Shown one piece after another: positions 10,460 through 19,274 of a stretch of DNA of 64,000 nt (its first letter is position 1; each line of letters starts with the position of its first letter). The position numbers were made by a program, and so were the translations under genes. The stretch comes from Cypionkella sp. (GTDB lineage: Bacteria > Pseudomonadota > Alphaproteobacteria > Rhodobacterales > Rhodobacteraceae): assembly GCF_030652235.1 (NCBI RefSeq), contig NZ_JAUSBA010000046.1, forward strand, positions 1 through 64,000. Direction: 5' to 3'. Under the pieces are notes generated by a model. That model had not been told where the DNA came from and searched no databases. It worked only from the letters and a program-made list of their open reading frames with translations.

Positions 10460-10650
10460 GTCATTTCACCTTTCATCGCAGTTACATCATTTGCCGGATT
10501 GTTCTGCCCCTTGATCGAACGCTTCGCATCTTCGGGCGTGCAGCCGCAGTTCGAAGCCACACGGCGATAGAGTCCGTGCCAGTCCAGATCGGACAAAACG
10601 CCACCGACTGCATGGCGGCGCGCGACGGCGGCGCGGGTGTCGAAGTCCAA
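10456..10650 (-). CDS. 64-residue prophage-like protein, unknown function
   Basis: First ORF of the four-gene minus-strand set. It begins MDFDTRAAVARRHAVGG and contains CGCTPEDAKRSIKG; the residues look soluble and basic. Its end overlaps the small membrane protein by 4 bp. Nothing recognisable precedes it up to the plus-strand gene at 10759, so the cassette is cut at both ends. Function unknown. Confidence 0.45.
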   Translation of the reverse strand: MDFDTRAAVARRHAVGGVLSDLDWHGLYRRVASNCGCTPEDAKRSIKGQNNPANDVTAMKGEMT

Positions 10651-10758
10651 GAATAGGTGTTAGAAGGTAATCTATCTTAGGTGGCCCCCGGTTGATTTTC
10701 TGCTCATTATGCAGCACAAATTGCAGCATGGGAGTAGCGTAAATACTAAGGATTATTG

Positions 10759-11529
10759 ATGTTTCAATGGGATACCGAATGCTACGCAAGGTTTCGGGGT
10801 TTGCGTTTGCGCCCCGCACTGGATTTGCTGGCGCAGGTGGGGGAGTTGCCCGAGGGCTGCGTGGTGGATCTTGGCTGTGGCGATGGCGCGGTGGCGGGGG
10901 CCTTGACTGTGCAGTTTCCGGGGCGGGTGTTGCACGGGGTGGATGGCTCGCAGGCGATGTTGGCGCAGGCGCGGGTTTTGGGACTTTATGCTAGCCTTGC
11001 GGCGGTTGATATTGCGGACTGGCAGCCTGAAGTTCCGCCCGCGTTGATTTATTCAAACGCGGCGCTGCAATGGCTGCCAAATCATGCCATCCTGATGCCT
11101 CGTTTGGCGGGCTATTTGGCGCCCGGTGGCGTGCTGGCGGTGCAGATGCCGCGGCAGTTCAAAGCCGCCTCGCATCGGTTTTTGCGCGACATTGCGGGGT
11201 CGATGTTCCCCGACCGCTTTGATTTCTCAAAAGAGCTATCGCCCTGCGCCAAGGCTGAGGAGTATCACGCCCTGCTGTCGCCCTTGGGCAGGGTTGAGGC
11301 TTGGGAAACCGAATACATCCAACGGTTAGAGCCGACCGCCGCGATGCATCCGGTGCGCGCTTTCACTGAAAGCACCGCAATGCGCCCAATTGCCGAAAAG
11401 CTGTCAAAGGCGGAGCACGCCAGCTTTTGCGCCGCCTACGAAGCCAGCCTTTCCGCCGCTTATCCGCTGCAAAAAGATGGCGCGGTGCTGTTCCCGTTCA
11501 AACGGGTGTTTTTCACGTTAAAGGTCTGA
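10759..11529 (+). CDS. tam: Class I SAM methyltransferase, trans-aconitate 2-methyltransferase-like
   Basis: 256-residue cytosolic methyltransferase. The SAM-binding motif VVDLGCGDGAVAG is near residue 31 and HGVDGSQAML follows as motif II. IYSNAALQWLPNH and PGGVLAVQMP are characteristic of trans-aconitate methyltransferases, and the length matches that family. I chose the ATG at 10759 because AAGGA lies at 10748-10752; an in-frame TTG one codon earlier is less likely. It probably shares a transcript with the MOSC gene, which begins one base after its stop. Trans-aconitate detoxification is inferred from family resemblance. Confidence 0.8.
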   Translation: MFQWDTECYARFRGLRLRPALDLLAQVGELPEGCVVDLGCGDGAVAGALTVQFPGRVLHGVDGSQAMLAQARVLGLYASLAAVDIADWQPEVPPALIYSNAALQWLPNHAILMPRLAGYLAPGGVLAVQMPRQFKAASHRFLRDIAGSMFPDRFDFSKELSPCAKAEEYHALLSPLGRVEAWETEYIQRLEPTAAMHPVRAFTESTAMRPIAEKLSKAEHASFCAAYEASLSAAYPLQKDGAVLFPFKRVFFTLKV

Positions 11530-11530
11530 G

Positions 11531-12142
11531 ATGCCCGCACTTATCCCCACCGCGTTTTACGGCACTATCACTTGGATCGGTCGCGTGGCCGACCGCGATG
11601 CGGCGCTGGAAAGTGCTGCGCTGACCGAGATTTTCGCAGGCTTCGACGGCCCGGAAGGTGAGGCGCATGGTGGGATCAACCGCCCTGCCTGTAGCCGGGT
11701 GGCGGCGCTGTATAAGCGCAACCATCCGATCCGCAACACAAGGCAATTCGCGGTGATGGCGGCAGAGGATTTGGCGCAGATCGCGGCGAAGATGGGCCTA
11801 GACAGCCTTGACCCCACGCTGCTGGGCACCAGCCTTGTGATTGCAGGCATCCCGGATTTCAGCCATCTGCCGCCTTCCAGTCGCTTGCAGGCTACAGGCG
11901 GTGCCACCCTTGTGGTCGATATGGAAAACCGCCCCTGCACCTTGCCCGCCCGCCCGATTGAGAACAGCCATGCGGGTTATGGCAAGCATTTCAAATCCGC
12001 AGCGCAAGGCCTGCGCGGAATAACCGCTTGGGTCGAAGCGGAGGGTATGCTGCATTTGGGTGCTAAGGTGCGGCTGTTTATCCCTGACCAGCCGGCATGG
12101 GCGCAACGGGACCATGTCAGAGACGGCAAGACCCTGATCTAA
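11531..12142 (+). CDS. MOSC domain-containing protein
   Basis: 203-residue stand-alone MOSC (molybdenum cofactor sulfurase C-terminal) protein. Typical stretches are GEAHGGINRPACSRVAALY early on and MENRPCTLPARPIE after residue 130; the cysteine there is the kind that handles sulfur in this family. Such proteins are thought to move sulfur to metal-sulfur cofactors, but the partner is unknown. It starts one base after the methyltransferase stop. Its stop overlaps the stop of the convergent RTX gene by 4 bp. Confidence 0.85.
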   Translation: MPALIPTAFYGTITWIGRVADRDAALESAALTEIFAGFDGPEGEAHGGINRPACSRVAALYKRNHPIRNTRQFAVMAAEDLAQIAAKMGLDSLDPTLLGTSLVIAGIPDFSHLPPSSRLQATGGATLVVDMENRPCTLPARPIENSHAGYGKHFKSAAQGLRGITAWVEAEGMLHLGAKVRLFIPDQPAWAQRDHVRDGKTLI

Positions 12143-13347
12143 AGAAAGAAATCGCCCAGCACCAGCACGGTGACATTCTTGACCAGAATGGCGAAATCCG
12201 CCGTCAGATCGCCGTTTAGGTCGCCGCTGACGATGACGTCATTGCCCGATGCCGCGTAACGCACCAGACCCAGCCTGTGATCAAACGCGGCGGTGCCGAT
12301 GAAGGTAAAGGCCTGATCTGCGCCGCCCGGTACCGCATCCATGCCGCGCAGGTCAACGTGATCGGCTTCGGTGTGGTGAAAGTCAAACACCGTGTCACGG
12401 CCTGCCAGAGCAGGGGTCGAACTTGGAACCGTCTGGAACACAAAGCGATCCGCGCCCGCCCCGCCATAGAGCCGATCTGCCCCAAGGCCGCCCACCAGCA
12501 CATCGTTGCCATCACCCCCCGCGAGCAGATCATTGCCCTGCTCACCCAGCAAAGAATCATTGCCCGCGCCGCCATAGCCATCGTCGACGCCACCGCCCAG
12601 AAGCAGCGCATCATCACCAAGACCGCCGTAAAAGCTGTTGTCATTGCCGCCAAAACTGACCGCCGTCTTGACCGTATCAGTGAGACGGTCTGCCAAGTTT
12701 GACCCAATAATGTCGCTAAAGCCGCCGATGACGTCACCCTGTGCATCACCACCCGCGCCCGTCGTGGTGGTGCCATAGGTGAGCGCCACGACCACGCCCG
12801 CAGACGACCCGTAATAGGACAGCGTATCATTGCCATCGGCACCGCCATACATCACATCCGCGCCTGCGCCGCCGTTGATCAGATCGCGCCCGCCGCCGCC
12901 GTTTATACTATCCGCGCCGGTGCCGCCGTAAAGCCAATCATTGCCCAGATCGCCGTTGATTGCGTCATCGCCCGCGCCGCCCAAAATCGAATCGTTGCCT
13001 TCAAATCCCGAGATCGTGTCGTTGCCACCCGGCCCCGTTGCCAAGGCATCGCCGTATAGAATGTTAGCCGCCTCATTGCCTTGGATGAAATCCGCACTGT
13101 TGGCGCCACGCACATTCTCAATCAGGCCGTTGATCACCAAACGATGGCCTTGCCCCGCTACAGGGTCGAACCGTGCCGAAGCTTGGGTCGAGACGCCATT
13201 CATGCTCGAGTAACCGAGCCGTATATCAGTGCTCACTGGATAGGTGCCGCCAACCACCAGCCAATCCAGCCCGATGCCATCATCGCTGAGGGTGATGGTT
13301 GCGGTGGTTGGGGCAAGAATATCGGCGTTGTAAATGTTATTGGTCAT
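12139..13347 (-). CDS. RTX-type calcium-binding repeat protein, secreted
   Basis: 402-residue protein with two blocks of glycine- and aspartate-rich nonapeptides of the GGxGxD type, at about residues 105-175 and 235-300 (for example LGGAGDDAINGDLGNDWLYG). These bind calcium and fold into beta-rolls after export. There is no Sec signal peptide. As in most RTX proteins, export is expected through a type I system using an uncleaved C-terminal signal, here the hydrophobic tail ending LGDFFL. No type I transporter gene is in the window. There is no enzymatic domain, so it may be an extracellular matrix or adhesion protein. An AGGAG lies just upstream of the ATG. Confidence 0.85.
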   Translation of the reverse strand: MTNNIYNADILAPTTATITLSDDGIGLDWLVVGGTYPVSTDIRLGYSSMNGVSTQASARFDPVAGQGHRLVINGLIENVRGANSADFIQGNEAANILYGDALATGPGGNDTISGFEGNDSILGGAGDDAINGDLGNDWLYGGTGADSINGGGGRDLINGGAGADVMYGGADGNDTLSYYGSSAGVVVALTYGTTTTGAGGDAQGDVIGGFSDIIGSNLADRLTDTVKTAVSFGGNDNSFYGGLGDDALLLGGGVDDGYGGAGNDSLLGEQGNDLLAGGDGNDVLVGGLGADRLYGGAGADRFVFQTVPSSTPALAGRDTVFDFHHTEADHVDLRGMDAVPGGADQAFTFIGTAAFDHRLGLVRYAASGNDVIVSGDLNGDLTADFAILVKNVTVLVLGDFFL

Positions 13348-13669
13348 GGAAAACTCCTGTGAAAAGGCGATTTAAGCATGCAGGGCAATCAAAGCAGATA
13401 AATAATCGTGGCTGAACTGATCCGACGGTAAGCCAAGCATGGCTTTCGCTCAAGCGTTGCGTTGGGCAAAGCGGATGACAAATGCTGGCAGGCTGTTCGG
13501 AACGTATATTCCAAAGGTGGAATTTTTCCTCCACCCGCCCCGCACTTTCCGATCGGAAACCTAAGCTGGCGAATTTGGATGGGAAGAAGTCGGAAAAGCG
13601 CGTTTGAATTGCCGTTTTCTCCGCTATCACGTCGCCAACGGGACAGTCCGTGCCCCTTGGGAGATAAAA
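13348..13669. other. Divergent promoter region between RTX gene and fhs
   Basis: 320 bp between divergently transcribed genes, so it must carry both promoters. At about 13516-13535 there is an inverted repeat, GGTGGA then eight bases then TCCACC, which could be an operator or RNA stem. I could not match the leader to a known tetrahydrofolate or other riboswitch. The purine-rich stretch before the ATG at 13670 serves as ribosome binding site. Confidence 0.4.
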
Positions 13670-15346
13670 ATGGCCTTCAAAACCGACATCGAGATTGCCC
13701 GCGAAGCGAAGAAATTGCCGATCATGGAGATTGGTGCGAAGCTGGGCATCCCGTCCGAGCATCTGCTGCCCTACGGCCATGACAAAGCCAAGGTCAGCCA
13801 AGAGTTCATCAAATCTTTGGCAGGCCGCCCGGATGGCAAGCTGATCCTTGTCACAGCGATCAACCCGACGCCTGCGGGCGAAGGCAAGACCACCACCACG
13901 GTGGGCTTGGGCGATGGCCTGAACCGGATCGGCAAGAAGGCCGTGGTTTGTATTCGTGAGGCCTCGCTTGGCCCGAACTTCGGCATGAAGGGCGGCGCTG
14001 CGGGCGGCGGCTACAGCCAAGTCGTGCCGATGGAAGAAATGAACCTGCATTTCACCGGCGACTTCCACGCCATCACTTCGGCCCACAACCTGCTGTCGGC
14101 GATGATCGACAACCACATCTACTGGGGCAACAGCCTTGAGATCGACGCCCGCCGCATCGTCTGGCGCCGGGTGATGGACATGAACGACCGCGCGTTGCGT
14201 GACATCGTGGTCAACCTTGGCGGTGTGTCGAACGGCTTCCCGCGGCAGACCGGGTTCGATATCACTGTGGCTTCGGAAGTCATGGCGATCCTGTGCCTGT
14301 CGAACGATCTGGAAGATCTGGAAAAGCGTTTGGGCGATATCGTTGTCGCTTACACCCGCGCCAAAACCCCGATCTACTGCCGCGACATCAAGGCGGACGG
14401 TGCGATGACCGTTCTGCTGAAAGACGCGATGCAGCCGAATATTGTGCAGACGCTGGAAAACAACCCGGCCTTCGTGCATGGCGGCCCTTTTGCCAATATC
14501 GCGCATGGTTGTAACTCGGTGATCGCGACCAAGACCGCGCTAAAACTGGGCGAATATGTGGTGACCGAAGCTGGTTTCGGTGCTGACCTTGGTGCCGAGA
14601 AATTCTTCGACATCAAATGCCGCAAGGCTGGCCTGAAGCCTTCCGCTGCTGTCATCGTCGCCACCGTGCGCGCGATGAAGATGAACGGCGGCGTGGCGAA
14701 AGCTGACTTGGGTGCGGAAAACGTTGAAGCGGTGAAAAAGGGCTGCCCGAATTTGGGCCGTCACATCGGCAACGTCAAAGGCTTTGGCGTGCCGGTTGTG
14801 GTTGCGATCAACCACTTCTTCAGCGACACTGATGCCGAGATTGCAGCCGTGAAAGCCTATGTGGCTGAACAGGGCGCAGAGGCGATCTTGTGCAAGCATT
14901 GGGCTTTGGGGTCGGCAGGCATCGAAGAACTGGCGCATAAAGTTGTGCAAATGGCTGAGTCTGGCGCTGCGAACTTTGCACCGCTTTATCCTGATGACAT
15001 GCCATTGTTCCAAAAGCTGGAAACCATCGCCAAGCGGATCTATCACGCCGATGCGGTGATTGCCGACAAGTCGATCCGCGACCAACTGCGCGTTTGGGAA
15101 GCGGCGGGCTACGGCCACCTGCCGATCTGCGTGGCCAAGACCCAGTACAGCTTCACCACCGATCCGACCGTGCGCGGTGCGCCGACCGGCCACACCGTGC
15201 CGGTGCGCGAAGTGCGTCTGTCGGCAGGCGCTGGTTTCGTCGTCGCGATCTGCGGTGAGATCATGACCATGCCGGGTCTGCCGAAAGTGCCGTCCGCCGA
15301 AGTGATCCGCCTGAACGCGGATGGCAACGTCGAAGGGCTGTTCTAA
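13670..15346 (+). CDS. fhs: Formate-tetrahydrofolate ligase
   Basis: 558-residue enzyme that makes 10-formyl-THF from formate, ATP and THF, feeding one-carbon units into purine synthesis or running in reverse to recover ATP. The nucleotide-binding loop [18 protein letters not shown] lies near residue 66. [21 protein letters not shown] and [17 protein letters not shown] are family signatures. The ATG at 13670, behind GGGAGA, gives the normal family length; a 22-codon extension upstream is not homologous. It is followed by chorismate mutase and two FolD genes in the same direction. Together these interconvert formate, 10-formyl-, methenyl- and methylene-THF. Confidence 0.97.
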   Translation: MAFKTDIEIAREAKKLPIMEIGAKLGIPSEHLLPYGHDKAKVSQEFIKSLAGRPDGKLILVTAINPTPAGEGKTTTTVGLGDGLNRIGKKAVVCIREASLGPNFGMKGGAAGGGYSQVVPMEEMNLHFTGDFHAITSAHNLLSAMIDNHIYWGNSLEIDARRIVWRRVMDMNDRALRDIVVNLGGVSNGFPRQTGFDITVASEVMAILCLSNDLEDLEKRLGDIVVAYTRAKTPIYCRDIKADGAMTVLLKDAMQPNIVQTLENNPAFVHGGPFANIAHGCNSVIATKTALKLGEYVVTEAGFGADLGAEKFFDIKCRKAGLKPSAAVIVATVRAMKMNGGVAKADLGAENVEAVKKGCPNLGRHIGNVKGFGVPVVVAINHFFSDTDAEIAAVKAYVAEQGAEAILCKHWALGSAGIEELAHKVVQMAESGAANFAPLYPDDMPLFQKLETIAKRIYHADAVIADKSIRDQLRVWEAAGYGHLPICVAKTQYSFTTDPTVRGAPTGHTVPVREVRLSAGAGFVVAICGEIMTMPGLPKVPSAEVIRLNADGNVEGLF

Positions 15347-15433
15347 ACCGCCTCGAAACCGGCTGGGGCCATTCGTCACCTTGCCTTTGGGCGGCATCGG
15401 AATTAACTCGATGCCAGCCCAAAGGAGAGCGCG

Positions 15434-15736
15434 ATGAAGGCCCCCGCTGATTGCCATTCGATGCAAGACCTTCGGGTGCAGATTGATCTTCTGGACGCGG
15501 AAATCGTGGCAAAACTGGCGGCGCGGGCGGCTTACATTGACCGTGCCATCGCCTTGAAACAGATCGAATTGCTGCCTGCCCGGATTGAAGATCGGGTCGA
15601 GCAGGTGGTTGAAAGGGTGCGGGCGCGGGCCTTGGTCGAAGGCTTGGACCCAGCGCTGACAGAAGACCTTTGGCGGCGGCTGATCGAATGGTCGATTGCC
15701 CGAGAGGAACAGGTTCTGGGGCCGGTTAGCCCCTGA
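15434..15736 (+). CDS. Chorismate mutase (AroQ type)
   Basis: 100-residue all-helical AroQ-fold protein expected to convert chorismate to prephenate for phenylalanine and tyrosine synthesis. The family pattern is visible: LRVQIDLLDAEIVAKLAARA, then the K and R of ALKQ and RIEDR, and a C-terminal helix LTEDLWRRLIEWSIAREEQ. AroQ-fold isochorismate-pyruvate lyases look similar and cannot be excluded. An AAAGGAGAG ribosome binding site precedes the ATG. The gene sits 87 bp after fhs and 9 bp before the first FolD gene, so it appears to be part of the one-carbon operon. Confidence 0.85.
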   Translation: MKAPADCHSMQDLRVQIDLLDAEIVAKLAARAAYIDRAIALKQIELLPARIEDRVEQVVERVRARALVEGLDPALTEDLWRRLIEWSIAREEQVLGPVSP

Positions 15737-15745
15737 GAGGGCGGT

Positions 15746-16624
15746 ATGACGGCGACGCTGATTGACGGAAAAGCCATCGCGGCGCGGATGCGGGGCGAGA
15801 CTTTGCTGGAAGCGCAGGCTTTGACGGATGCGGGCTGGACGCCAAAGCTGGTGTCGATTTCCGTGGGGGATGTGGCGGCGGCGGAGTTGTATGTTCGCAA
15901 CCAGAAACGCCAAGCGCAGGATGCGGGCGTCGGTTTTGAGGCGCGAAATTATCCGGAAAGCATTTCGCTGGAACAGCTTACCGGTGTGTTGGCGGGGTTG
16001 AACGCTGATCCCCGCGTCAATGGCATCATCATCCAGCGGCCCCTGCCCGCGCATATCCCGGTGAAGGCGCTGCAAAAAGCGGTGCATCCGTTGAAGGATG
16101 TGGAGGGGATGCACCCGGCCTCGATCGGCAATATCGTCTACAATGACTTGGCGCTTGGCCCGTGCACGGCAGTCGCTGCCGTCGAAATCCTGAAAACCCT
16201 GCCGCTGACGCTGGAAGGCTTGGATGTCTGCGTCATTGGTCACAGTGAAATCGTCGGCAAACCAATCGCTTTCCTGATGATGGGGCTGGGGGCGACTGTG
16301 ACCGTCTGCCACCACATGACCCGTCAAGTCGCCGTGCACAGCCGCGCCGCCGATGCGGTGTTTGTCGCGGTTGGCAAGCCGGGCCTTGTCACCGGAGCGA
16401 TGCTGAAACCCGGCTCGGCTTTGATCGACATTGGCATCAACCGCGTCGATGGCAAAACCGTCGGTGACGCTGATTTTGAAAGCTGCTCGAAGGTCGCGGG
16501 CTGGATCACCCCGGTTCCCGGCGGTGTTGGCCCGGTGACCGTCGCCACATTGATGAAAAACGCCGTTCTGGCGACCCGGATGCAAATGGACCATTATCGC
16601 AGCGCCTTCGCGGCCGCGAGTTAA
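15746..16624 (+). CDS. FolD-family paralogue with altered catalytic residues
   Basis: 292-residue member of the methylene-THF dehydrogenase/methenyl-THF cyclohydrolase family. The Rossmann region (VIGHSEIVGKP) and the [13 protein letters not shown] signature are intact. The catalytic motif YVxxK reads YVRNQ here: the position of the cyclohydrolase lysine (K54 in E. coli FolD) is Q53, with a lysine one residue later. The conserved KDVDGFH reads KDVEGMH, so D121 becomes E120. The glutamine of the QxPLP motif is kept (Q97). Known FolD chemistry suggests weakened or lost cyclohydrolase activity with dehydrogenase activity possibly kept. A canonical FolD follows 12 bp downstream. Confidence 0.85.
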   Translation: MTATLIDGKAIAARMRGETLLEAQALTDAGWTPKLVSISVGDVAAAELYVRNQKRQAQDAGVGFEARNYPESISLEQLTGVLAGLNADPRVNGIIIQRPLPAHIPVKALQKAVHPLKDVEGMHPASIGNIVYNDLALGPCTAVAAVEILKTLPLTLEGLDVCVIGHSEIVGKPIAFLMMGLGATVTVCHHMTRQVAVHSRAADAVFVAVGKPGLVTGAMLKPGSALIDIGINRVDGKTVGDADFESCSKVAGWITPVPGGVGPVTVATLMKNAVLATRMQMDHYRSAFAAAS

Positions 16625-16636
16625 GGGAGACACAAG

Positions 16637-17527
16637 ATGACCGCTACAGTGATCGACGGCAAAGCCTTCGCTGCCAAAGTCCGCGCGCAGGTGCAGGCGC
16701 ATGTCGCCAAATTGCTTGAAAGCCATGGCATCCAGCCGGGCCTTGCGGTGGTTCTGGTCGGCGAAGATCCGGCATCGCAGGTTTATGTGCGCAACAAGCA
16801 CGCTTCGACCATTGAAGTCGGCATGGCATCTTTCGAACATCGCCTGCCCGCCGACACTTCGGAAGCCGATCTGCTGGCGCTGGTCAACAGCCTGAACGCT
16901 GATCCGAAAGTTCATGCCATTCTTGTGCAGTTGCCGCTGCCGGCTCATCTGAATTCCGAACTGATCATCAACACGATTGACCCGGCCAAGGATGTCGATG
17001 GCTTTCATATTTCCAACGTCGGCCTTCTGGGCACTGGTCAGAAAAGCATGGTGCCCTGCACGCCGCTTGGTTGCCTGATGATGCTGCGCGACCATCACGG
17101 CAGCTTGGCGGGTCTGAACGCAGTGGTGGTGGGCCGCTCGAACATCGTCGGCAAACCGATGGCGCAACTGCTGCTGGGCGATAGCTGCACCGTGACGATT
17201 GCCCACAGCCGCACCAAGGATCTCGCCGCCGTTTGCCGGGGTGCGGATATTCTGGTGGCCGCCGTGGGCCGCGCGGAAATGATCACCGGAGATTACGTCA
17301 AGCCCGGTGCCACGGTGATCGACGTTGGCATCAATCGCATTGAGCGCGATGGCAAAAACAAGCTGGTCGGCGATGTGCACTACGAATCAGCCGCCAAAGT
17401 GGCGGGCGCGATCACCCCGGTTCCGGGCGGCGTTGGCCCGATGACCATCGCTTGCCTGCTGGCAAATGCCCTTACGGCATGTTGCCGCGCCAATGGCCTG
17501 CCCGAACCCGAGGGGTTGACCGCCTGA
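16637..17527 (+). CDS. folD: Bifunctional methylene-THF dehydrogenase/methenyl-THF cyclohydrolase
   Basis: 296-residue canonical FolD, interconverting 5,10-methylene-THF, methenyl-THF and 10-formyl-THF with NADP. All key residues align with E. coli FolD: Y50 and K54 in YVRNK, Q98 in VQLPLP, D121 in KDVDGFH. The cofactor loop [16 protein letters not shown] and the [13 protein letters not shown] signature are also present. GGGAGA precedes the ATG. It is the last gene of the fhs operon and probably supplies the full FolD activity that the preceding paralogue may lack. Confidence 0.95.
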   Translation: MTATVIDGKAFAAKVRAQVQAHVAKLLESHGIQPGLAVVLVGEDPASQVYVRNKHASTIEVGMASFEHRLPADTSEADLLALVNSLNADPKVHAILVQLPLPAHLNSELIINTIDPAKDVDGFHISNVGLLGTGQKSMVPCTPLGCLMMLRDHHGSLAGLNAVVVGRSNIVGKPMAQLLLGDSCTVTIAHSRTKDLAAVCRGADILVAAVGRAEMITGDYVKPGATVIDVGINRIERDGKNKLVGDVHYESAAKVAGAITPVPGGVGPMTIACLLANALTACCRANGLPEPEGLTA

Positions 17528-17645
17528 GGCCCATCAGAGCGTTTTTAAAACGCAGCAGTTATCCATTTGAATAATTGAAATGATTGCAAGACCTTAAACC
17601 AGTCGCTAAGTATTGTCGCAGTAACCAGTAACGCGCCAGAGGCAC

Positions 17646-18425
17646 ATGTCGGCCTTCGCCCACAGATTTAAGCAAGAAATAAGCTCAGGCGTGTCCCTTA
17701 TGTTTTGGGCAGGCCTGATGCTGTTTGTCGCGATGACCGGGCCGTTTGGCACCTACGCCAGCCATAGTTTTGGCCAGCGTTTGCTGGCTGTAGCCCCCCT
17801 GCTGCTGGCGTTTATGCTGTTAGGCATGGCGATCCGCGCACTGGTGTTCAGCACGCTGCCGCGGTGGCGGTTTCGCTGGGTTTCGGCGTTGAACGCGGGC
17901 CTTGCCAGCCTGATCATCGCGCCGATGCTGGATCATTTTTTGCACCAGATCCCGCCGACCGACACCGTCATCTATCCGCGTTTCGGTGAGTTGCTGCTGC
18001 TGGTGTTTTCGCTGTCACTGGGGCTTGCGTCGCTGCGCCGCATGGTCGCATCAGACTTTGACCCGCCGCCTGCGCCGCAGGCTACGTCCGCGTCAGAACC
18101 CGAAGCCCGGACTCTGCCCAGGCTGCTGCAAAGGCTGGATGTCGCGGCCCCCTGTGATCTGTGGTCGATTTCGGTGCGCGATCACTATGTTGACGTGCAG
18201 ACCAGTTCTGGCATCACCAGCCTGCTTATGCGGTTCAGCGATGCGATGGCCGAGACTGGCCCGGTGGAGGGCGCGCAAATCCACCGCTCGCATTGGGTGG
18301 CGTGGGAGGCGGTACAAGGGGTCGAGCGCGATGGCGTCAAGCTGTTCGTGGTGCTGAAGGGCGGTAGCCGTCTGCCGGTGTCGAAAAACCACCGTGAAAA
18401 ACTGGCGGCGCGCGGCTTGCTGTAG
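17646..18425 (+). CDS. Membrane-anchored LytTR-domain DNA-binding regulator
   Basis: 259-residue protein. Residues about 15-140 contain four hydrophobic segments (for example LMFWAGLMLFVAMTG and LLAVAPLLLAFMLLGMAI). Residues about 165-255 form a LytTR DNA-binding domain, recognised by DLWSISVRDHYVDVQTSSG and by IHRSHWVAWEAVQGVERDG. A membrane-bound LytTR protein would bind DNA while sensing an envelope or membrane signal. No histidine kinase partner is adjacent. A short inverted repeat (GCGTTTT-T-AAAACGC, 17539-17553) between folD and this gene could end the upstream transcript. Target genes are unknown. Confidence 0.85.
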   Translation: MSAFAHRFKQEISSGVSLMFWAGLMLFVAMTGPFGTYASHSFGQRLLAVAPLLLAFMLLGMAIRALVFSTLPRWRFRWVSALNAGLASLIIAPMLDHFLHQIPPTDTVIYPRFGELLLLVFSLSLGLASLRRMVASDFDPPPAPQATSASEPEARTLPRLLQRLDVAAPCDLWSISVRDHYVDVQTSSGITSLLMRFSDAMAETGPVEGAQIHRSHWVAWEAVQGVERDGVKLFVVLKGGSRLPVSKNHREKLAARGLL

Positions 18426-18531
18426 CGGCTGCTGCGTGTCCGGGTTTGATAGAAACACGCTTATCGAAAAGACGCGTTCGAGCATCTGCGAGAGGCCGCG
18501 ATTTTTTGATGCACTCCAAACCTGACACGCT

Positions 18532-19173
18532 TTAGCGCGGCATGGGCAGGGGCAGAGCGGTTTTGCCGATCGCCACAGCCAAGGCTTGCGGCTGCATCAG
18601 GGTGGCGAGGGTCGGGTCATGGCTCCACAACCCACCCGTGTAGCTGCCATAGGCGGGCAGGATCACCCGCAGTTGGTCCAGCAAAAAGCAGCGCCGCACT
18701 TGGCCCGCCAGCCGCAGCTTTGGGTGAAAATGGCCTGAAATCTCGGGTGTGTGCGTCGTGGCGATATGGCGAAACGCCAGCGGCCCGATCTGCAGTTCCG
18801 CCCGGTGACTGCCGCCCAAAGCAAACGGACCCGCGTCATGGTTGCCTTCAATCCAGACCCAATCGCGCCCCGCCATCAACCGGGTCAGCCACAGCTGATC
18901 GGCGGGGTCCATTGCTTCGGCGGCGCGCAGATCATCGAAGCTGTCGCCCAAACAGATCACCACCCGCGCGCCCGTCGCCTCCAGATCACCGTCTAAACGT
19001 TGCAAGGTGTCGCGAGTCTCAAACGGCGGCAGCAATGCCCCGCCGCGCCGCGCAAGGCGTTCTGATTTGCCGAAATGCAGATCCGACACCACCAACAGCC
19101 GTTCGGCAGGCCAATGCAACGCGCCCGAGGGCAGGGCGTGCAGATCCGCCGAAGATAGGGAAAACCGATACAT
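18532..19173 (-). CDS. pdeM: Ligase-associated DNA damage response endonuclease PdeM
   Basis: 213-residue calcineurin-like phosphoesterase of the PdeM type. Metal-binding motifs appear in order: SDLHFGKSERLARRG, GDSFDD, EGNHD and GHFHPK. PdeM proteins act with an Lhr-like helicase and an ATP-dependent ligase in a bacterial DNA repair set. Here the helicase gene lies directly upstream with a 101 bp gap, but no ligase or exonuclease gene is present. I chose the ATG at 19173 because residues before it (an extension to 19260 is open) do not belong to the fold. Confidence 0.88.
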   Translation of the reverse strand: MYRFSLSSADLHALPSGALHWPAERLLVVSDLHFGKSERLARRGGALLPPFETRDTLQRLDGDLEATGARVVICLGDSFDDLRAAEAMDPADQLWLTRLMAGRDWVWIEGNHDAGPFALGGSHRAELQIGPLAFRHIATTHTPEISGHFHPKLRLAGQVRRCFLLDQLRVILPAYGSYTGGLWSHDPTLATLMQPQALAVAIGKTALPLPMPR

Positions 19174-19274
19174 GCGGCAGCTTTGCCGCAGGCTTCCGCG
19201 CTTGGCAAGACCGCGCCGCCTCCCGTGGCAACGCCAGCGCGCGGGCTCTATGCCCGCCAAGCTGGCCCCCGTTG

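Noticed and set aside
12139-13347. Many short near-repeats in the RTX gene, considered as a CRISPR-like array
   Set aside because: They are in frame, encode GGxGxD nonapeptides and have no spacers of constant length.
13348-13669. A folate-responsive riboswitch before fhs
   Set aside because: The leader has one simple inverted repeat, but I could not match it to the conserved core of a THF riboswitch.
14540-17380. A 946-codon open frame on the minus strand
   Set aside because: It lies entirely antisense to fhs, chorismate mutase and both folD genes. It is a by-product of GC-rich codon usage, and its translation is rich in H, Q and R with no family resemblance.
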